Below the pieces are notes generated by a model. The model was not told the origin of the DNA. It made no database searches and saw nothing but the letters and a program-made list of their open reading frames with translations. This document shows positions 48,491-62,300 of a stretch of 64,000 nt of DNA, piece after piece; within the stretch, counting starts at the first letter, position 1, and each line of letters starts with the position of its first letter. The DNA is from Silene conica (Eukaryota > Streptophyta > Magnoliopsida > Caryophyllales > Caryophyllaceae): NCBI GenBank assembly GCA_029255685.2, contig CM055311.2, positions 18,622,952 to 18,686,951 on the forward strand, read 5' to 3'. A program made the translations under genes and the position numbers.

Positions 48491-51400
48491 ATGACAACCA
48501 AAATTACCCAAACAAAAATATCAAGACTTTCACAAAATATTTGCAATGTGGAGCTGAAAGTTAGAGTTGTTTGCTTATGGAAATGCGTTAATCACATGAA
48601 CAAGGAAGAAATATACGCTACTGAAATGATATTGGTTGATGAACATGTATGTCCATCCACTTTTTTCTGCCTTAACTTTCTGTATTTTTTCTTCATATAT
48701 TAATATAAGCATTCTTTTTATAGGGTCATCTAATTCAAGCAAGTATCAAAAAATCATTGATGTACAAGTTTAGGGATATAATGATAGAAGGATGCATTTA
48801 TAAGTTGGGAAAATTTACAGTTTCCGAAAATATTGGCCATATGACGGCAACCAAAAACTTATGGAGAATCAATTTTGAATATTCCACATATGCTACTTTG
48901 ACAACAGATCCAGAGATACCAAAGTTTGGATTTAGCTTTAATAGCTTTCTCGATATAATCGATGAACATGTTAAGCCAAATACATACCTAGGTAATACCT
49001 ATATATTTTGTTCACTTCTTAATTGTCATATATATGAATCTTATGATGAAAAATAGTGACAATTTGTAAACATGCAGATGTAATTGGGGAATTTGAGACG
49101 TTACTGTAACACCCCCAATTATTTAGAGGCCTGAACTAGGACCCTCCAAATAACCAAGGGTGTTACCATCTCGGTTACCCGAGGTAGTAGATAACAAAGG
49201 AAGAAATACAGTACTTTATTTAGTAATTTAACGTTAAACAAATGTCTCAAAAGTATTACAACTGTATATAAACCAAAACTAAAAGTTCAAATACGGTGAA
49301 AGACTAAATGACTGAGCTATCACTAGACAGGTCTGGTCCATGTCCTCTCCACCCTTCCAGCATCCATAAGTCTAAACCTGTCATTCTGCTCCCCAATAAA
49401 TTGGATCAACGCAGACACAAACAAACAAGCAGGGTCAACACGAGGTTGAGTAGGTAATATAATCACGATATGAAATAACACAATGAACAAGACCTCCATC
49501 TCCTCAACAACCATTTCTCCTCCACACCTCCAACACACCACACCTCCCATGGCCATATCACAAGTCCCTTATCACAAGACCCATATCACAAGACCCATTC
49601 ACAAGCCCCGTTCTCCACAATAACCAATAATCATTCAATCAAAATATATCACAAGTAAATATATATATCAACCAGATAACGAATATCCTCATGTCAGATC
49701 ACAATTACAACATAGATTTTCCCCTACCTCAATATAATAGTCGAATGAAATCGTCAGTTGCACAGCTTCTAAAAATGTTCCACACGGAAATCGTTACCTA
49801 AACACGTAATACGTATGATTAATAAAACTCCCTAAATCACGTGATACAAGTACGACTACTATATATAGAAACTTTCCTAAAATGGACATCTCCCAAAACC
49901 GAAACTTCCAAAATTGGTAACTTTCTAAACATAGCAACTTTAGTTTGAAATACAAACTATTCAAAATATACATTAATACTTTCCAAAAATAAATACCAAT
50001 ATACCCATAATAATAACAATATCATTTCCCTTAATAAAACAATAATATTAATACTAATAATAATAATATTAATACCATAATTAATAAAAGGTATATATAT
50101 AGAATAAAATAAAATAAAATAAAATAAACTTAACACCCTAAACACCCAACCCGCGGCTCCCAAACCCCTCTTCACAGCCGCGTGACCAGCCCAGACCCTG
50201 CCGGCAACCACCAGACACGACCCCCACGCAGCCCACTACACCAATGACCACCACCAGAACAGTCGCCTTCCTCCGGTGATGTGAACCAGAGCCGTTACCA
50301 GGCCTGGTTCACGACTTACTGTAGCACACCCTCATAACAACCCCCCGCGAAGACCCCTGAAACCACCATTGACGAGGCTGACACCGACTACACTCACCAC
50401 GAACACCACCCCCAACATCAGGTGCCTAAAACCACCATGGTACCACCGCATAGACCTCCCCCTAGTCGACGGTGATACCATCCCAAAAACCCCCGTCAAC
50501 CAGACACACCCCAGACCTTCAGACACCCCTTTTTCAACCCCCTGACGACATCCCCTTTCTCCACCGCGACCAGCCACCACCAACCCCGTGACTACCACTA
50601 CTCGCACCACCTGACAACCCTCTGCCTAATAACACCAAAACCCAGAATAAAACTATACGGACTCCTTTTTAAAACTGATTTCAAAAATGTAAAAGAACAC
50701 CTATGTTTAAACACATTGTAACAGCCACCATCTGACACCAAGTTAGCCACCCTCGAAGAGGACCTTAAACACCCAACGACACACAAATAACAACCTACAT
50801 ACGTTCACCACATAACTTAGTATAGAAATATGCAAAAACATAACAATTACATCTCTAGTATACCCTCTAAACAGACGACAAAACCTATACAGAAGACAGG
50901 AGTTAAACGAGATTATGGTGAGCATACCAGAATTAGGGCCACCACGAACTACCTTAGACCCACCTACAACCACCGTGAACGGCCTCCTTCTCTTCTCTAA
51001 TATGGCGGCTAGGGTTTAGAGTAGAAGTTTTTGTGTTTGAATTAGGTTTAGGGTAAGAAGACTTCTTCTTTTTAATGACGGCAGAGAGGAGTATGAGCAG
51101 CGTGGGTACGGGCTTGATTGCTCAAAGACACGGAAATCGAGGCCCATAACCTTGGTGTTGTTGATCCCAGGTTCGAGCCCCCCCTAAGCGACATAAAATC
51201 CTCTTTTATTTTGATGACTTACATTCCCCAATTCGAAACCCACCAAGTCTATTTTGCATAACATGAACGGAAAAACACTAGCTCACTTAATAAATACTTA
51301 AATGATTATTATATTTAATAATAATAATCTTGGTTATTACAGTTACATCCAATAGCAATATCTGACCAACGACATGAATGGACTCACATGTTGACCTAAC

Positions 51401-52906
51401 TGACCAACAGTAAGTATTATTTTAAATTTATTGTAGTAGGTATTATTTTAAAAAAATACATTATATACATTATCTATTATTGTCAATTTATGCAGCAATA
51501 ACAGATTGTCATTCTATATTTTTGGAGATTATGTCAAACAAATCGTTCAGATTAATAAATTCTATAACAGTGCAAAAGAAAGACCAATACTAGCATTGCA
51601 ATGCGTCATTCGAACAGAATGGAAGGGTAAGTTAATACAAGATTATATTTCCCATTTAGCAATGTCATTTGAAAGATTAATGTACTATCATTAATACTAA
51701 AGTTATTGTCTATTATATTTCAGGAACTGTTCGAATTAAAACATCATGTGGTGCAACCCGTATTCATGTCAATCCAGATATACCAGAGGTACTAGAATTC
51801 AGGAAAACAAATTGTTCAAATAGAGCTAATACAAAAAATCAAGAACTTTATGTACGTCCATGACTCATCTTTACAACTATCAAGGAGCTGAACATGAATA
51901 AAGAGGTACTAATTTTCTAGATTTTTTTATATAAAGAATTTATAATCAAAATAAAATAATCTTAATAACCCAGTCATATATACAGGCGGGTGTTTTCAGC
52001 ATTCTTGCAACAATAATAAAGTTAGACTCAAGCTTCAAATGGTTTTACAATGCTTGCAACTTATGTCATGGGAAAGCAGTTCCAAGGAATGATAAACTAT
52101 GGCGATGCTCGAACAAAAATTGCAATCAATATCATGAACCAATGACGAATCCTATACCTAGGTTTATTCATGCCGCAAAAACTCCTATCAAATTTATGAT
52201 TTTGCAAATAAACTAAGTGTCAAAATATACTAACAAATTTATTTATTATAGGTTTCAGATAATGTGTCATATAAATGATGAAGAGCATACCAGCAGGCAT
52301 ATTGAAAACGAAGAAGAGAGTAGTGCTAAAATGTTGTTGTTTGAAACTCAGCTAGAAGCACATATTGATACAACGGCGGCAGAATGTCTTTCCGAAACGA
52401 AAAATGTAAGGAATTCATTATTTAACAATTTAATTACTTACAATTAACATGATAATTTTTAACATGATTATTATTATATGCAGGTTGAAATGAAAAATGG
52501 TATGCCCAAAGAGTTAGATATGCTTATTGGAAAGCAATGGGTATGCAAAATTGAAAAATCAAGAAGTCAGAAACATAGCTACTACACAGCAACTGTTATA
52601 TCAGATGATGAAGACATAATTGTTTGGTGGAAAGCAAAATATTACGGTGCCAAGGTTTGAAATTATTTTTTCACTTCTCTTTTCAGATAAAAGAAATATA
52701 ATTTTCATTACTAAATATAAATTATTGCATGTATATAGATGAATAACTCGGAGTATTATAAAAGCTATGGTTCAGTAATATCAGAAGTCAGAACTCCACC
52801 CAAGCACAAAGTTTTAGAAATTGCAGATTGTGATGAAGTTGAAAGTTGTGGGAAATCATGCGTTTTTCGAGGGGGTATCAACAAACAAGGACAAAAATCA
52901 AAGTAA
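48491..52906 (+). pseudogene. RPA70-like OB-fold protein, copy B, split by a solo LTR
   Basis: Tandem paralogue of 43750-45846 with the same exon plan. Exons 1 (48491-48646, 156 bp) and 2 (48724-48991, 268 bp) are equal in length to copy A. Exon 3 (49078-49104 plus 51347-51409) is split by the 2237-bp LTR and carries a 2-bp insertion near 51383. Exon 4 is 51496-51626. Exon 5 (51724-51906) has a TGA where copy A has an Arg codon (about 51861). Later exons are 51986-52161, 52252-52405, 52484-52654 and 52739-52906, ending TAA. The zinc finger (CNLCHGKA, CSNKNCNQYH) is retained. A pseudogene on three independent grounds. Confidence 0.8.
49105..51341. mobile_element. 2.2-kb solo LTR inserted in RPA copy B exon 3
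   Basis: 2237 bp with ends TGTAACACCCCC and GGTTATTACA, and a perfect 5-bp target duplication GTTAC (49100-49104 and 51342-51346). No integrase or RT. TGTAACACCC termini and this length fit a long LTR of a Ty3 chromovirus-type element, but the family is inferred. GC-rich frames at 49957-50973 on the minus strand look like chance. A small TAAAA repeat lies at about 50105-50127. Confidence 0.82.
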
Positions 52907-54290
52907 AGATGTCGGAATTCCACAAGCAAGCAAGAAAAGGCAGATTCAAGATTTGGATTAGTTTCTTATATGCATGTTTAACTTTCTACGTCATTTTTTT
53001 ATGTAATTTCTAATTTAAATATTGACAGTTTTATTTCTGCAATGCCAAGTTAGCCAAGGTTATACGTTTTATTACACTAATATAATTGCCTAGATGTGCC
53101 ATATGAGTCGGGGATTAAACAGAATCAGACAGTACTTATATATTAAAACTGACCTAAACCAGACAATACTTATAATATGGATAATTTTATTGTTTTCAAC
53201 ATAACTCGCTGAAAAAGAAATACTTTACATTCATATAAACATTGAGTAAACAAAGAGATAAACAGTATAAAAAACTTATCTCATAGTTGGAGACGATTTA
53301 CAAATTAGACACTAGCCACATTCACCGTCTGTTTATCAAACTACATAAAAGAAGGAAAATTATTAGATATCTAATCAAACTAATTAAACTAGATAATCAA
53401 AAGTGTAGCAAATAATATAAACTGTTAAGTATAGTGCATGATACAATCCTAATATTTTAATTTTGATAGAGATGATCATTTAAATATTTAGTGAATAATA
53501 CTTATATGATAATGGTCTAAGCATTAGTACGTTTTTGAATCTTACAATGCAAAAATAGTTAGTGAATAATACTTATGTGATAACATCATGTAAAGCGTAA
53601 TTTGAAAAACATGATTACTTTTAATTCACTACTAATCACACTGAAATATTTAGTGAATATTATATTTGTGACTACAATATTCATGAATACGTTTTTAAAA
53701 CTTAACTGTAAATGATTACTAGAATTAAACAATAACTAACTAGATGGAAAAACAACAAATGGACGTTCTAAGCAAAATTAACAGATTGATGGCCTCGGCC
53801 CATTACAATAATATCCAAGAAACAAAATACTGAAACACATTGATGGACACAACCCATTAACAGATTAACAAAATATTTAATTACAAAAAAAGTCAAAAGT
53901 AGAATAATTAAAAATCTGTGAGACAACCCCACTAACAATTATAAAGGTTAGTGGTATCAAAAAACTGCTAAAATCTTATTCTCACTTTTAACATTACTAT
54001 TCAAAATATTTAAAACAAATACTCAGATATTATCATATACAATCTACATTAAAATCTCAAAATTTCAACAAACATAAAAGGTGAACGTTATTCATACAAT
54101 GATATTGGCATAAATATCAAATTTGAGTTTTGAGCACAAATAAAGTAAGCGGGAACAAGTAAGTTTTTTTAGCATATTCAACTCATAATAATGTTCTTAT
54201 TGAAAAGACAATATGGATTAATGTATAAGTTTATTATCATCTAAGACAACAATACTGTTTAATTATTGTCAGAAGGAAACTAATTGAAGC
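52907..54290. other. Spacer without a recognised gene
   Basis: AT-rich with weak local direct repeats (TTAGTGAATAATACTTAT at 53490 and 53560). No coding evidence. Confidence 0.5.
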
Positions 54291-55478
54291 ATGGAAAGGC
54301 GGAATTCGTCAAGTTCAGAGAAACATAATAGGAAGAGAAAGTCTAGAAACGAGCCAGGTATGTAATTTAATTTGTTTAACCATCATATACTTGAAAGTGT
54401 GCACATAAAATGGACATAATAAATCAAAATAAACTTTACATTCTCAAATTTTGACTTCCTATACAAATCAGGTTGACAACATTTCCCCTGACTCACTTCC
54501 TTCAACCATTCAAGGACATACACAGTTGAAATGCGGCGGTTGAAACTTGAAAGTGCTTATGTTTCACCACCTTTTATTTGTGCTTATACTTTTCAAATGG
54601 TATTTCTTTAATGATCAGGACATTTACTCAAAGCATTGGACTCCTTTCCTATACATATTTATCTCGGACTGGCCTTGACCGGATAGTGGTACCCATGGTA
54701 AGTACATGTATGAAGTTTTGGTATCTTTACTTTTACTCTACGCTACAGAGTTCTATATTCTATATTACTTGTATTCTCTACTATGACAATAACAATAATA
54801 ATACCTTGGTTCCTAAAGAGTGTTGAGTTGGCCAACACGACCTCAAGTAGTCTAGGGAGTGTGAGAAGGGAAAGTTGTAAGAAAGTTAAAAAGTAGTGGA
54901 AAGAAAAATTGAAATGGAAAAGAAAGTAAGAGATACAACAACTCCGTTCTTTCCATAACCACACTTAATTTAGTTTATGGTGTGTTTTTCTTGATCGCTC
55001 TTTAACGTGTCATTGTATGGTTACAGGATATTCGCCTGCGAGCTCCTGATGGTTCTAAGAAAGTAAATTCGAAAATGATGATAAGTGAAGATCATATTGG
55101 CAGCCAATATCGCTATTCACTTCGAGTAAGCATTAATGTTTTTTTTATCTATTTCTGGAAAATATTTGACGGAAAATTAAGCTTACAGGTGATGTAATGT
55201 GTAACTATGACTTCAACTAAACCCCTTATTTGTACTGTCACTTGTTGGAATATGTGCTTTAGAGGACTGTTATGATACATGCTGAATGAATGCCCACCTT
55301 ACAGTTGCCTAGGATCGTTATGTATTTCTTAATAATTACTAAATAGCTATATTCCACAGTGTTAAGTATTCCGGCCTCGTTTTTGCAGGAAGTCCTAACG
55401 ACAATAGGATTCTTGAAGGAAGCTCCTCATGTCTATTTACATGGCTTCAATGTTTACCATAAGAACCGACTTAATTTG
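54291..55478 (+). pseudogene. Unrecognised multi-exon gene fragment
   Basis: A possible first exon at 54291-54357 reads MERRNSSSSEKHNRKRKSRN, basic and Ser-rich, to a GTATGT donor. An internal exon from about 55028 reads RLRAPDGSKKVNSKMMISED and ends at CGA-GTAAGC. Another, from about 55390, reads EVLTTIGFLKEAPHVYLHGF and ends at TTG-GTAATC. Splice sites and composition look genic. The exon following the first meets a stop at once, and nothing continues beyond 55480 before the Athila-like LTR at 55888. Probably a truncated gene. Family unknown to me. Confidence 0.4.
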
Positions 55479-55887
55479 GTAATCTCTGTTAATCTGTTCA
55501 TAGAATACTGAGGCCCTGCTTTTTGATATGCTAAAAACCTTTTTTAAAACAGTAATGCTACTACACATGTATTCATGCATATAACAACTTTGTTAATTCA
55601 ATGAGTTTTACTTTTATATGTGGAAATGGGGAAAATCATCAGTTATAGTTTGAGGTTTTGTTATGTTACCATATTCCAGGACTTATCTCTAAATTTTTTA
55701 TGATAGGAGGTTCAGGACAAAAAAGCGCAATGAGCTGTCATGCTCTGTTTTTGCTCACAACTTTATCTCGTTTCGTGATTCTTAAGAACTTTTTTTATAC
55801 AATAAAATCATCAATCAATAGCAGCGAGAGCTTAATATGGATTTTGCTAACATAATCCTGAGTGAGTGAGAAATGTACTTTACTCAT

Positions 55888-57164
55888 TGATACGTGCCTA
55901 TTTTATGCATTTCATTTATTCTTTTGGCACGTATTTTCTTACATTTTCGTGACTTTTAGTTGCTTTTTCTCCCGAAACGGTTTACTTTGGCATTTCTATG
56001 TTTTATATGTAGGAATACGCGGAAGTGAGCAAAACTGAACCTTATTTACCTTTCGGAAGCTATTTTGAGTACTAATGCGGAGTAAGGATCCGAGTGTTGC
56101 TATTGGGCCAGATTAAAGCTGAAACGGACAAGAAGCAGTTGACCGACCAATCATAGAGGTCGACCGACCGAAGCCCAATTCGCGTAAATATCCAGCAGCG
56201 CCTGAAGCGGTCGACCGACCCGCATCAGAGGTCGACCGACCAGAAGCCGACCCGGGACTTTTGTTTCGTGTTTCTACTTTCCTAATCTTGTAATTATTCT
56301 TATTTAAGGAGACCTAAACTCTTCAATTAGGTCAAGCAATTATTAGGTCAAGCTTTTTATTAACAAGTAAACTTTTATTGTCAAGCACCTTATGTTAGAA
56401 GAACTCTATAGTTTAGAAAGAGATTATTATTCCAAGTTTTCATCTTTTGTTCTTGAATTCCAATTAAGTTGTAAGTTTGCTACAATTAATCTTTCCTTTT
56501 AATTTAATCTTGTTGTTCATCTTATTGTTGTTCTTTAATTCATGTTTTCCCTTTTATTGTCATCTTTAATTATGTTAATTCCTTTAATGTTCTTAGTTAT
56601 TGTTAGTTTCATAATTAAGAGTATGCATAGCTAATTCTTGTGATTAGGAATTAGGGGAACCATGGTAAAGATTTGATTTTGATAAGTTTAATGATTGAAT
56701 TACCAATCCCCCATTGTTGTTGGCGAACTAATCCTTAGGATTGAAAGATTATTAGGATTAGTTTAACAACAACTTTGGGATTGCCCTTGAACGAAAGTTT
56801 AGTGCTTTTCTAGGAACCCTAAGACCGTAAGGATTGGGTAGAATATTGACCTAAAGGTTTATTCTTTGTTCCTTGGGATTGTGTTATTTGATTATTTTAC
56901 CCTTCATTGACTTGTTTTAACCATGGGGAACCAAACTTCCTAATCTCCTTTTACCTTATTTTATTTCTCTTGTTTATTTTGTCCTTTTAGTTATTAGTTT
57001 AAATCTCAAATCAACCCCCCTTTTTTGATTACTTGCAATAGACTTTAAATTCACAAACATAATTAACCTTGTCTCTCTGTGGTTCGACCCTTGACTTATC
57101 CTATCTAAGTTTTAGCTGAGGTTTTATAAATCTTATCTTTGGCACCCCTCAACGACGGGTGTCA
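55888..57164 (+). mobile_element. 5' LTR of Athila-like Ty3 element
   Basis: 1277 bp from TGATACGTGCC to ACGGGTGTCA, set 5 bp before the PBS. It contains a TTATTTAAGG TATA-like site near 56300 and a T-rich leader. Two pairs of the GGTCGACCGACC-type motif lie upstream of that site (56137/56158 and 56209/56230). The 3' LTR lies beyond the window, so identity and age cannot be judged. Confidence 0.82.
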
Positions 57165-57169
57165 AATTT

Positions 57170-57187
57170 TGGCGCCGTTGCCGGGGA
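57170..57187 (+). other. Primer binding site, Athila type
   Basis: TGGCGCCGTTGCCGGGGA just after the LTR. This is the characteristic primer site of plant Athila/Tat Ty3 elements. Confidence 0.9.
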
Positions 57188-57336
57188 GACGGTATAATTT
57201 TGTTTGTTAATTTTTAGTTTCTTTTTCTTGTCTTAAGGAACTTAGGTTCCTTAAGACCGTTTCTTACCTTTTCTTCTAGTTTTGTTTAGAAGACAGGTTT
57301 TTTGAGAGGAAGGCTTGAGTACTCTCTTATTTAGAT

Positions 57337-59394
57337 ATGGATTCTATTTATGACCACCTACAGCCAAAGGCTCAAGATTTACCAAAGGGATTCGCCTTGC
57401 CTACCCCCACCACTGGCTCCTTTGTGCTCCACCCAAATAACATCTTTTTGGTGGAACGGAGTCAGTTTTCTGGTCTACCCGACGAAGATCCAATGAAACA
57501 TGTTACAACCTTCACGGATTATTGTTGTGCCATACCCATACCTGACGGGGTGACTAGAGATGAGGTGCTGGCAATGATGTTCCTGTTCTCATTAAAAGAT
57601 GTCGCGCGAGATTGGTACCGCTACCTTGATAGGGAAACTGAGAAGGTTACGGATTAGACTTCCTTGGCATTGGCCTTTTACAGGAAATACTTTCCTCTTG
57701 CAAAAGCCGAAGACTTGAGAAACCAAATCCGTAACTTTCAACAAGGGCCTGATGAAGGATTTTGTGAAGCATGGGATCGGTTCAAGAATTTGGTCCTTTC
57801 TATCCCTCACCATAACTTTCAACAATGGGACCTGTGTAACCAATTTTACAACGCCCTTTACGATGATTATAAGATGATTCTTGATGCGGCCGCCAATGGA
57901 GGATTCCAGAATAACACCGACCATATGAAGGGTTGGGAAACCATTGAAGACATGGCGGTGCATAGGGCTGCCTTTAAGAGTTCACGTGGGAATTCACGGA
58001 GGCTGAATGTGGAGATGAATAGAGTGATGGCTCTTGAGACAACAGTCGAAGCCCGTTTTGAAAAGCTTGAGGCAACTCAGCTGAAGCTTGAAAGTGCGAA
58101 CCTAGTTACTACGGTTGACAGCAAGGGTGAGATTGAGAACTTGAGAGCTCTTGTTGATGTTTTAACAAAACAAGTTATAGAGATGGGAAAGGCTCAAATG
58201 GCCTCCTCAAAGGCTTTTGAAGAACACTTGATAAACATAGCCAACCAAATAACTAGTTCTCCAGCTAGTTGTGAGGGACCCATGGAAACGTTGAACGCCA
58301 TAAATCTTAGGAGTGGCCGTGTTTGTGAAGGATCAACCCAAAAGGACGATTCCGCCGAGGTTCAAAACAAAGAATCTGATCCCGTCAACAGATCAGGAGG
58401 TCGACCGACCGCTACAGTAGGTCGACCGACCTCAGTTCCTGACGTGAGATCAAATTCTGGAGAAAAGAAAATTTTGGATATTGCAGATTCTGGTCGACCG
58501 ACCGCTGCTGGAGGTCGACCGACCGACGTTTCTGAGCAGAGTGCTGTTTTGACTCCGGAATTGACGGATTCCTCCTTCATTCAAGGCCTCACCGAAATAT
58601 TACAGCTGAAAAAGCCAAAGGTTGCTGATCCTATGGCTAATGTCACCGTTCCTTATCCCGAAAGGCTGAAAAATTCAAAAGAGGATCGGAAATTTGGTAA
58701 GTTTTTGGAGATGGTGAAGAATCTTGAGGTAACCATCCCTTTCACTGATTTAATTACCCAGGTACCTTCTTATGCTAAATTCATGAAAGATATTTTGAGT
58801 CGTAAGAGGAATTTTCAGGACGACGGTGCTGTTGCTTTTGTGGAAGAATGTTATGTTCTTTCACAAGATAATATAGCACCCAAGTTAAAAGATCCAGGTA
58901 GTTTTTCCATCCCTTGTACCATAGGTAATCATGTTATAGGGAAAGCCCTTTGTGATCTAGGGGCTAGTGTCAGTGTTATACCTTATTCTGTATGTGAAAG
59001 ACTTGGTTTAGGTAGACTTAAAGTCACCAATATTACCCTACAGATGGCTGATAGATCAACCCAAAGACCATTAGGGGTCTTGGAGGATGTCCCAGTAAGA
59101 GTGGGAAAGTTCTTTATTCCTGTGGATTTCGTTGTTTTAGACATTGCTGAGGATAGTCAAATACCTATTATTTTAGGTAGACCATTTTTACACACAGCTG
59201 GGGCTGTAATAGATGTCAAACGCGGGACCATTACTTTAGAAATTGGAGATGACACTATCGAGTTTAGTCTTGCCCATAAGGAAACTATTCCTACTGATGA
59301 TACTTGCTGCTCCATCGATATTATAGACAGGAATGTTATCCTTAATTGGAGGGAATCCTTGACCAAGGATCCCTTAGATGATCTGATGATCTGA
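57337..59394 (+). pseudogene. Athila-like gag-protease, with one internal stop
   Basis: Gag forms the particle and the aspartic protease processes the polyprotein. The reading starts at ATG 57337. A TAG at 57655-57657 breaks the gag domain where a Trp codon is expected, and the same frame continues to 59394. Order: retrotransposon gag domain (ARDWYRYL, FYRKYFP, LCNQFYNALYDDYK); a coiled coil at 58010-58260; a Pro/Ser-rich linker carrying four GRPT motifs (58399-58524) encoded by the paired 12-mers; then protease with the CDLGASVSVIP active site near 58950. The frame ends at 59392-59394, where an 8-bp tandem duplication GATGATCT (59377-59392) shifts it out of register with the pol part. Confidence 0.9.
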
Positions 59395-59399
59395 CAATT

Positions 59400-62300
59400 T
59401 TGGATAAGTGTGCAGGTAATCCAGCTGAAGATGCTGAAGAGCTGGATGTGATAGAAGAAGAGGAAGAGGAGTGTGAGTTCACTGAAGAAGAGAACGAGAA
59501 GCTCATAAGCCTAGCTAATGCAAATCTGGTAAACATGTGCTATTCCATCAGTACTGATTCTGTTCAGGCAGTTGAGGTAAAGGTACCAGAGCGTAAGCCA
59601 CTTCCTCCTAATCTTAAGTATGTTTTCTTAGATGATACTGAACAGTACCCTGCAATTGTTAGTTCTAAACTTAGTCCTGACCAACTTTCTGCCTTAATGA
59701 CTGTTCTTAAAAAGAATAGGAAAGCTCTAGGTTATTCTTTGGATGATATTAAGGGCATAAGCCCTGATGTTTGTATGCATAGAATAGAGTTAGAGGAAGG
59801 GCATAAGCCTTATAGACAGGGACAGCGTAAGTTGAATCCTAAGATGCAGGATGTGGTTATGGCTGAGGTAATGAAACTCCTTGATGCAGGTATTATCTAT
59901 TCAGTTGGCAACTCTAAGTGGGTTAGCCCAGTTCAGGTGGTTCCTAAGAAAGGAGGAACCACAGTGGTTAAGAATGATAAAAATGAGTTAATACCAACTA
60001 GAGTTGTAAATGGGTGGCGGATGTGCATTGATTATAGACAGTTAAATGCCGCCACCAAGAAAGACCATTTCCCCCTTCCTTTTGTTGACCAAATGACTGA
60101 AAGACTGGCTTCTAATAAATTCTTCTGTTTTCTAGATGGTTATTCAGGTTTTTTCCAGATTCCCATCCATCCTGATGATCAGAGTAAGACTACTTTTACA
60201 TGTCCATAAGGTGTTTTTGCTTATCGCAGGATGCCTTTTGGGTTATGCAATGCTCCTGCTACCTTTCAAAGGTGTATGATGGGTATCTTTTCTGACTTTA
60301 TAGAAAACATTATGGAGGTATTTATGGATGACTTCTCTGTTTATGGTAATGCTTTTGATCAATGCTTAGCTAATCTTGATAAAGTCTTGCAGCGATTTAT
60401 TGATGTAAACCTTGTCTTAAACTGGGAAAAGTGTCATTTTATGGTTACTGAAGGGATAGTGTTACGGCATCTAATTTCTGATAAAGGTATACATGTAGAT
60501 AAAGCAAAGGTGCAGGTGATTGAGCAATTACCCCCTCCTGTTAATGTTACGGGGGTGAGAAGTTTCTTAGGACATGCAGGTTTCTACAGGCGTTTCATTA
60601 AGGACTTCTCTAAAATTGCTAAACCACTTACACAATTGCTTCTTAAAGATGCCATCTTTGATTTTACTGATGAGTGCCTTTCAGGTTTTAACAGGTTGAA
60701 TGAAGCTTTGATATCCGCACCAATCATTCAGCCACCAGATTGGGATCTCCCCTTTGAGATCATGTGCGATGCTAGTGACTACGCTGTTGGTGCTGTGCTA
60801 GGTCAAAGGAAGAACAAGGCTCTTAATGCTATATACTATGCGAGCCGCACCCTAGATGAGACTCAAGTCAACTATTTCTCTACTGAGAAGGAGATGCTAG
60901 CTGTCATATTTGCCTTAGAAAAATTCAGGTCCTATTTAGTAGGTAATAAGGTAATTGTTTACACTGACCATGCAGCTTTAAAAGGTCTTTTTCAGAAGAA
61001 GGATTCAAAGCCAAGACTTTTAAGGTGGATAATCCTCCTCCAAGAGTTTGACATTGAGATTAGGGACAAGAAAGGCGCGGAAAACGTGGTAGCTGACCAC
61101 CTATCTCGCCTACAGTTGACTGATGGGGAAGATTCTTTACCTATTGATGATTCATTTCCTGATGAAAGCTTATTTATCATTAATAGTTCAGGTTCTTATC
61201 CCCCTCCTTGGTATGCTGATTTTGCTAACTTTGCTGTCACAGGTAAAATCCCTCCTGAGTTGTCATGGCAACAAAAGAAGAGATTTATGTTCGATGCGAA
61301 ACAGTATATTTGGGATGACCCTTATGTTTTTAAAGAATGCGGAGATGGACTTATCCGGAGATGCGTCCCCCAATGGGAGGTGAAGGACATTCTGGAAGCA
61401 TGTCACTCTTCTGCATATGGTGGTCACCACGGTCCATCTAGGACCGTGGCCAAGGTATTACAGTCTGGTTTTTATTGGCCTACTTTGCATGCTGACTGTA
61501 GGAATTTTGTAGGAAACTGTGATGCTTGTCAAAGAACTGGGAATGTCTCAAGAAGACATGAGATGCCGCAGGTTGGTATTTTAGAGGTAGAGATTTTTGA
61601 TGTCTGGGGCATTGATTATCAAGGACCTTTTCTTAGTAGTCAAGGTAACAGGTATATTCTTGTGGCTGTTGATTATGTGTCTAAGTGGGTAGAAGCTATT
61701 GCTACCCCCCATTGTGATGCAAAGGCTATTATTAAGATGTTCAAAAAAATCATATTTCCTCGTTTTGGTGTCCCTAGGGTTGTCATAAGTGATGGAGGTA
61801 TGCATTTTAAGGAGAAACGCTTAGGTGACTTGTTAAATAAATTCGGTGTCCAACACCGTAGGGGTTTAGCTTATCACCCTCAGATTAGTGGTCAAGTTGA
61901 GATCTCTAATAGAGAACTCAAGGAGACCCTAGCCAAAGTAGTTTCTAAGTCTAGGAAAGATTGGAGCCTAAAACTTGATGATGTTTTATGGGCCTATAGA
62001 ACCGCGTTCAAAACCCCTATAGGAATGTCACCATTCCGATTGATTTACGGTAAGACTTGTCATTTACCAGTAGAGTTAGAACGTAAGTCTTGGTGGGCTA
62101 TATGTGATCTTAATTTAGACCCTAATCTTTCCCGTGAGAAACGTTTGTTGCAGCTCAATGAGTTAGAAGAATTCAGGTTGTTAGCCTATGACAATGCCAG
62201 GATTTACAAGGAGAAAACAAAGCGTTGGCATGACAAAAGAATCATTAGGCGTGATTTTCAGGTAGGTGATAGGGTGTTGCTTTTTAATGCTCGTATTCGT

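Noticed and set aside
50332-50610. Gly/Val/Arg-rich 92-codon minus frame
   Set aside because: Inside the 2.2-kb solo LTR, GC-rich low-complexity translation without motif.
43340-53000. Autonomous Helitron
   Set aside because: RPA-like genes suggested it, but no Rep/helicase frame is present and I could not fix TC and CTRR-hairpin ends.
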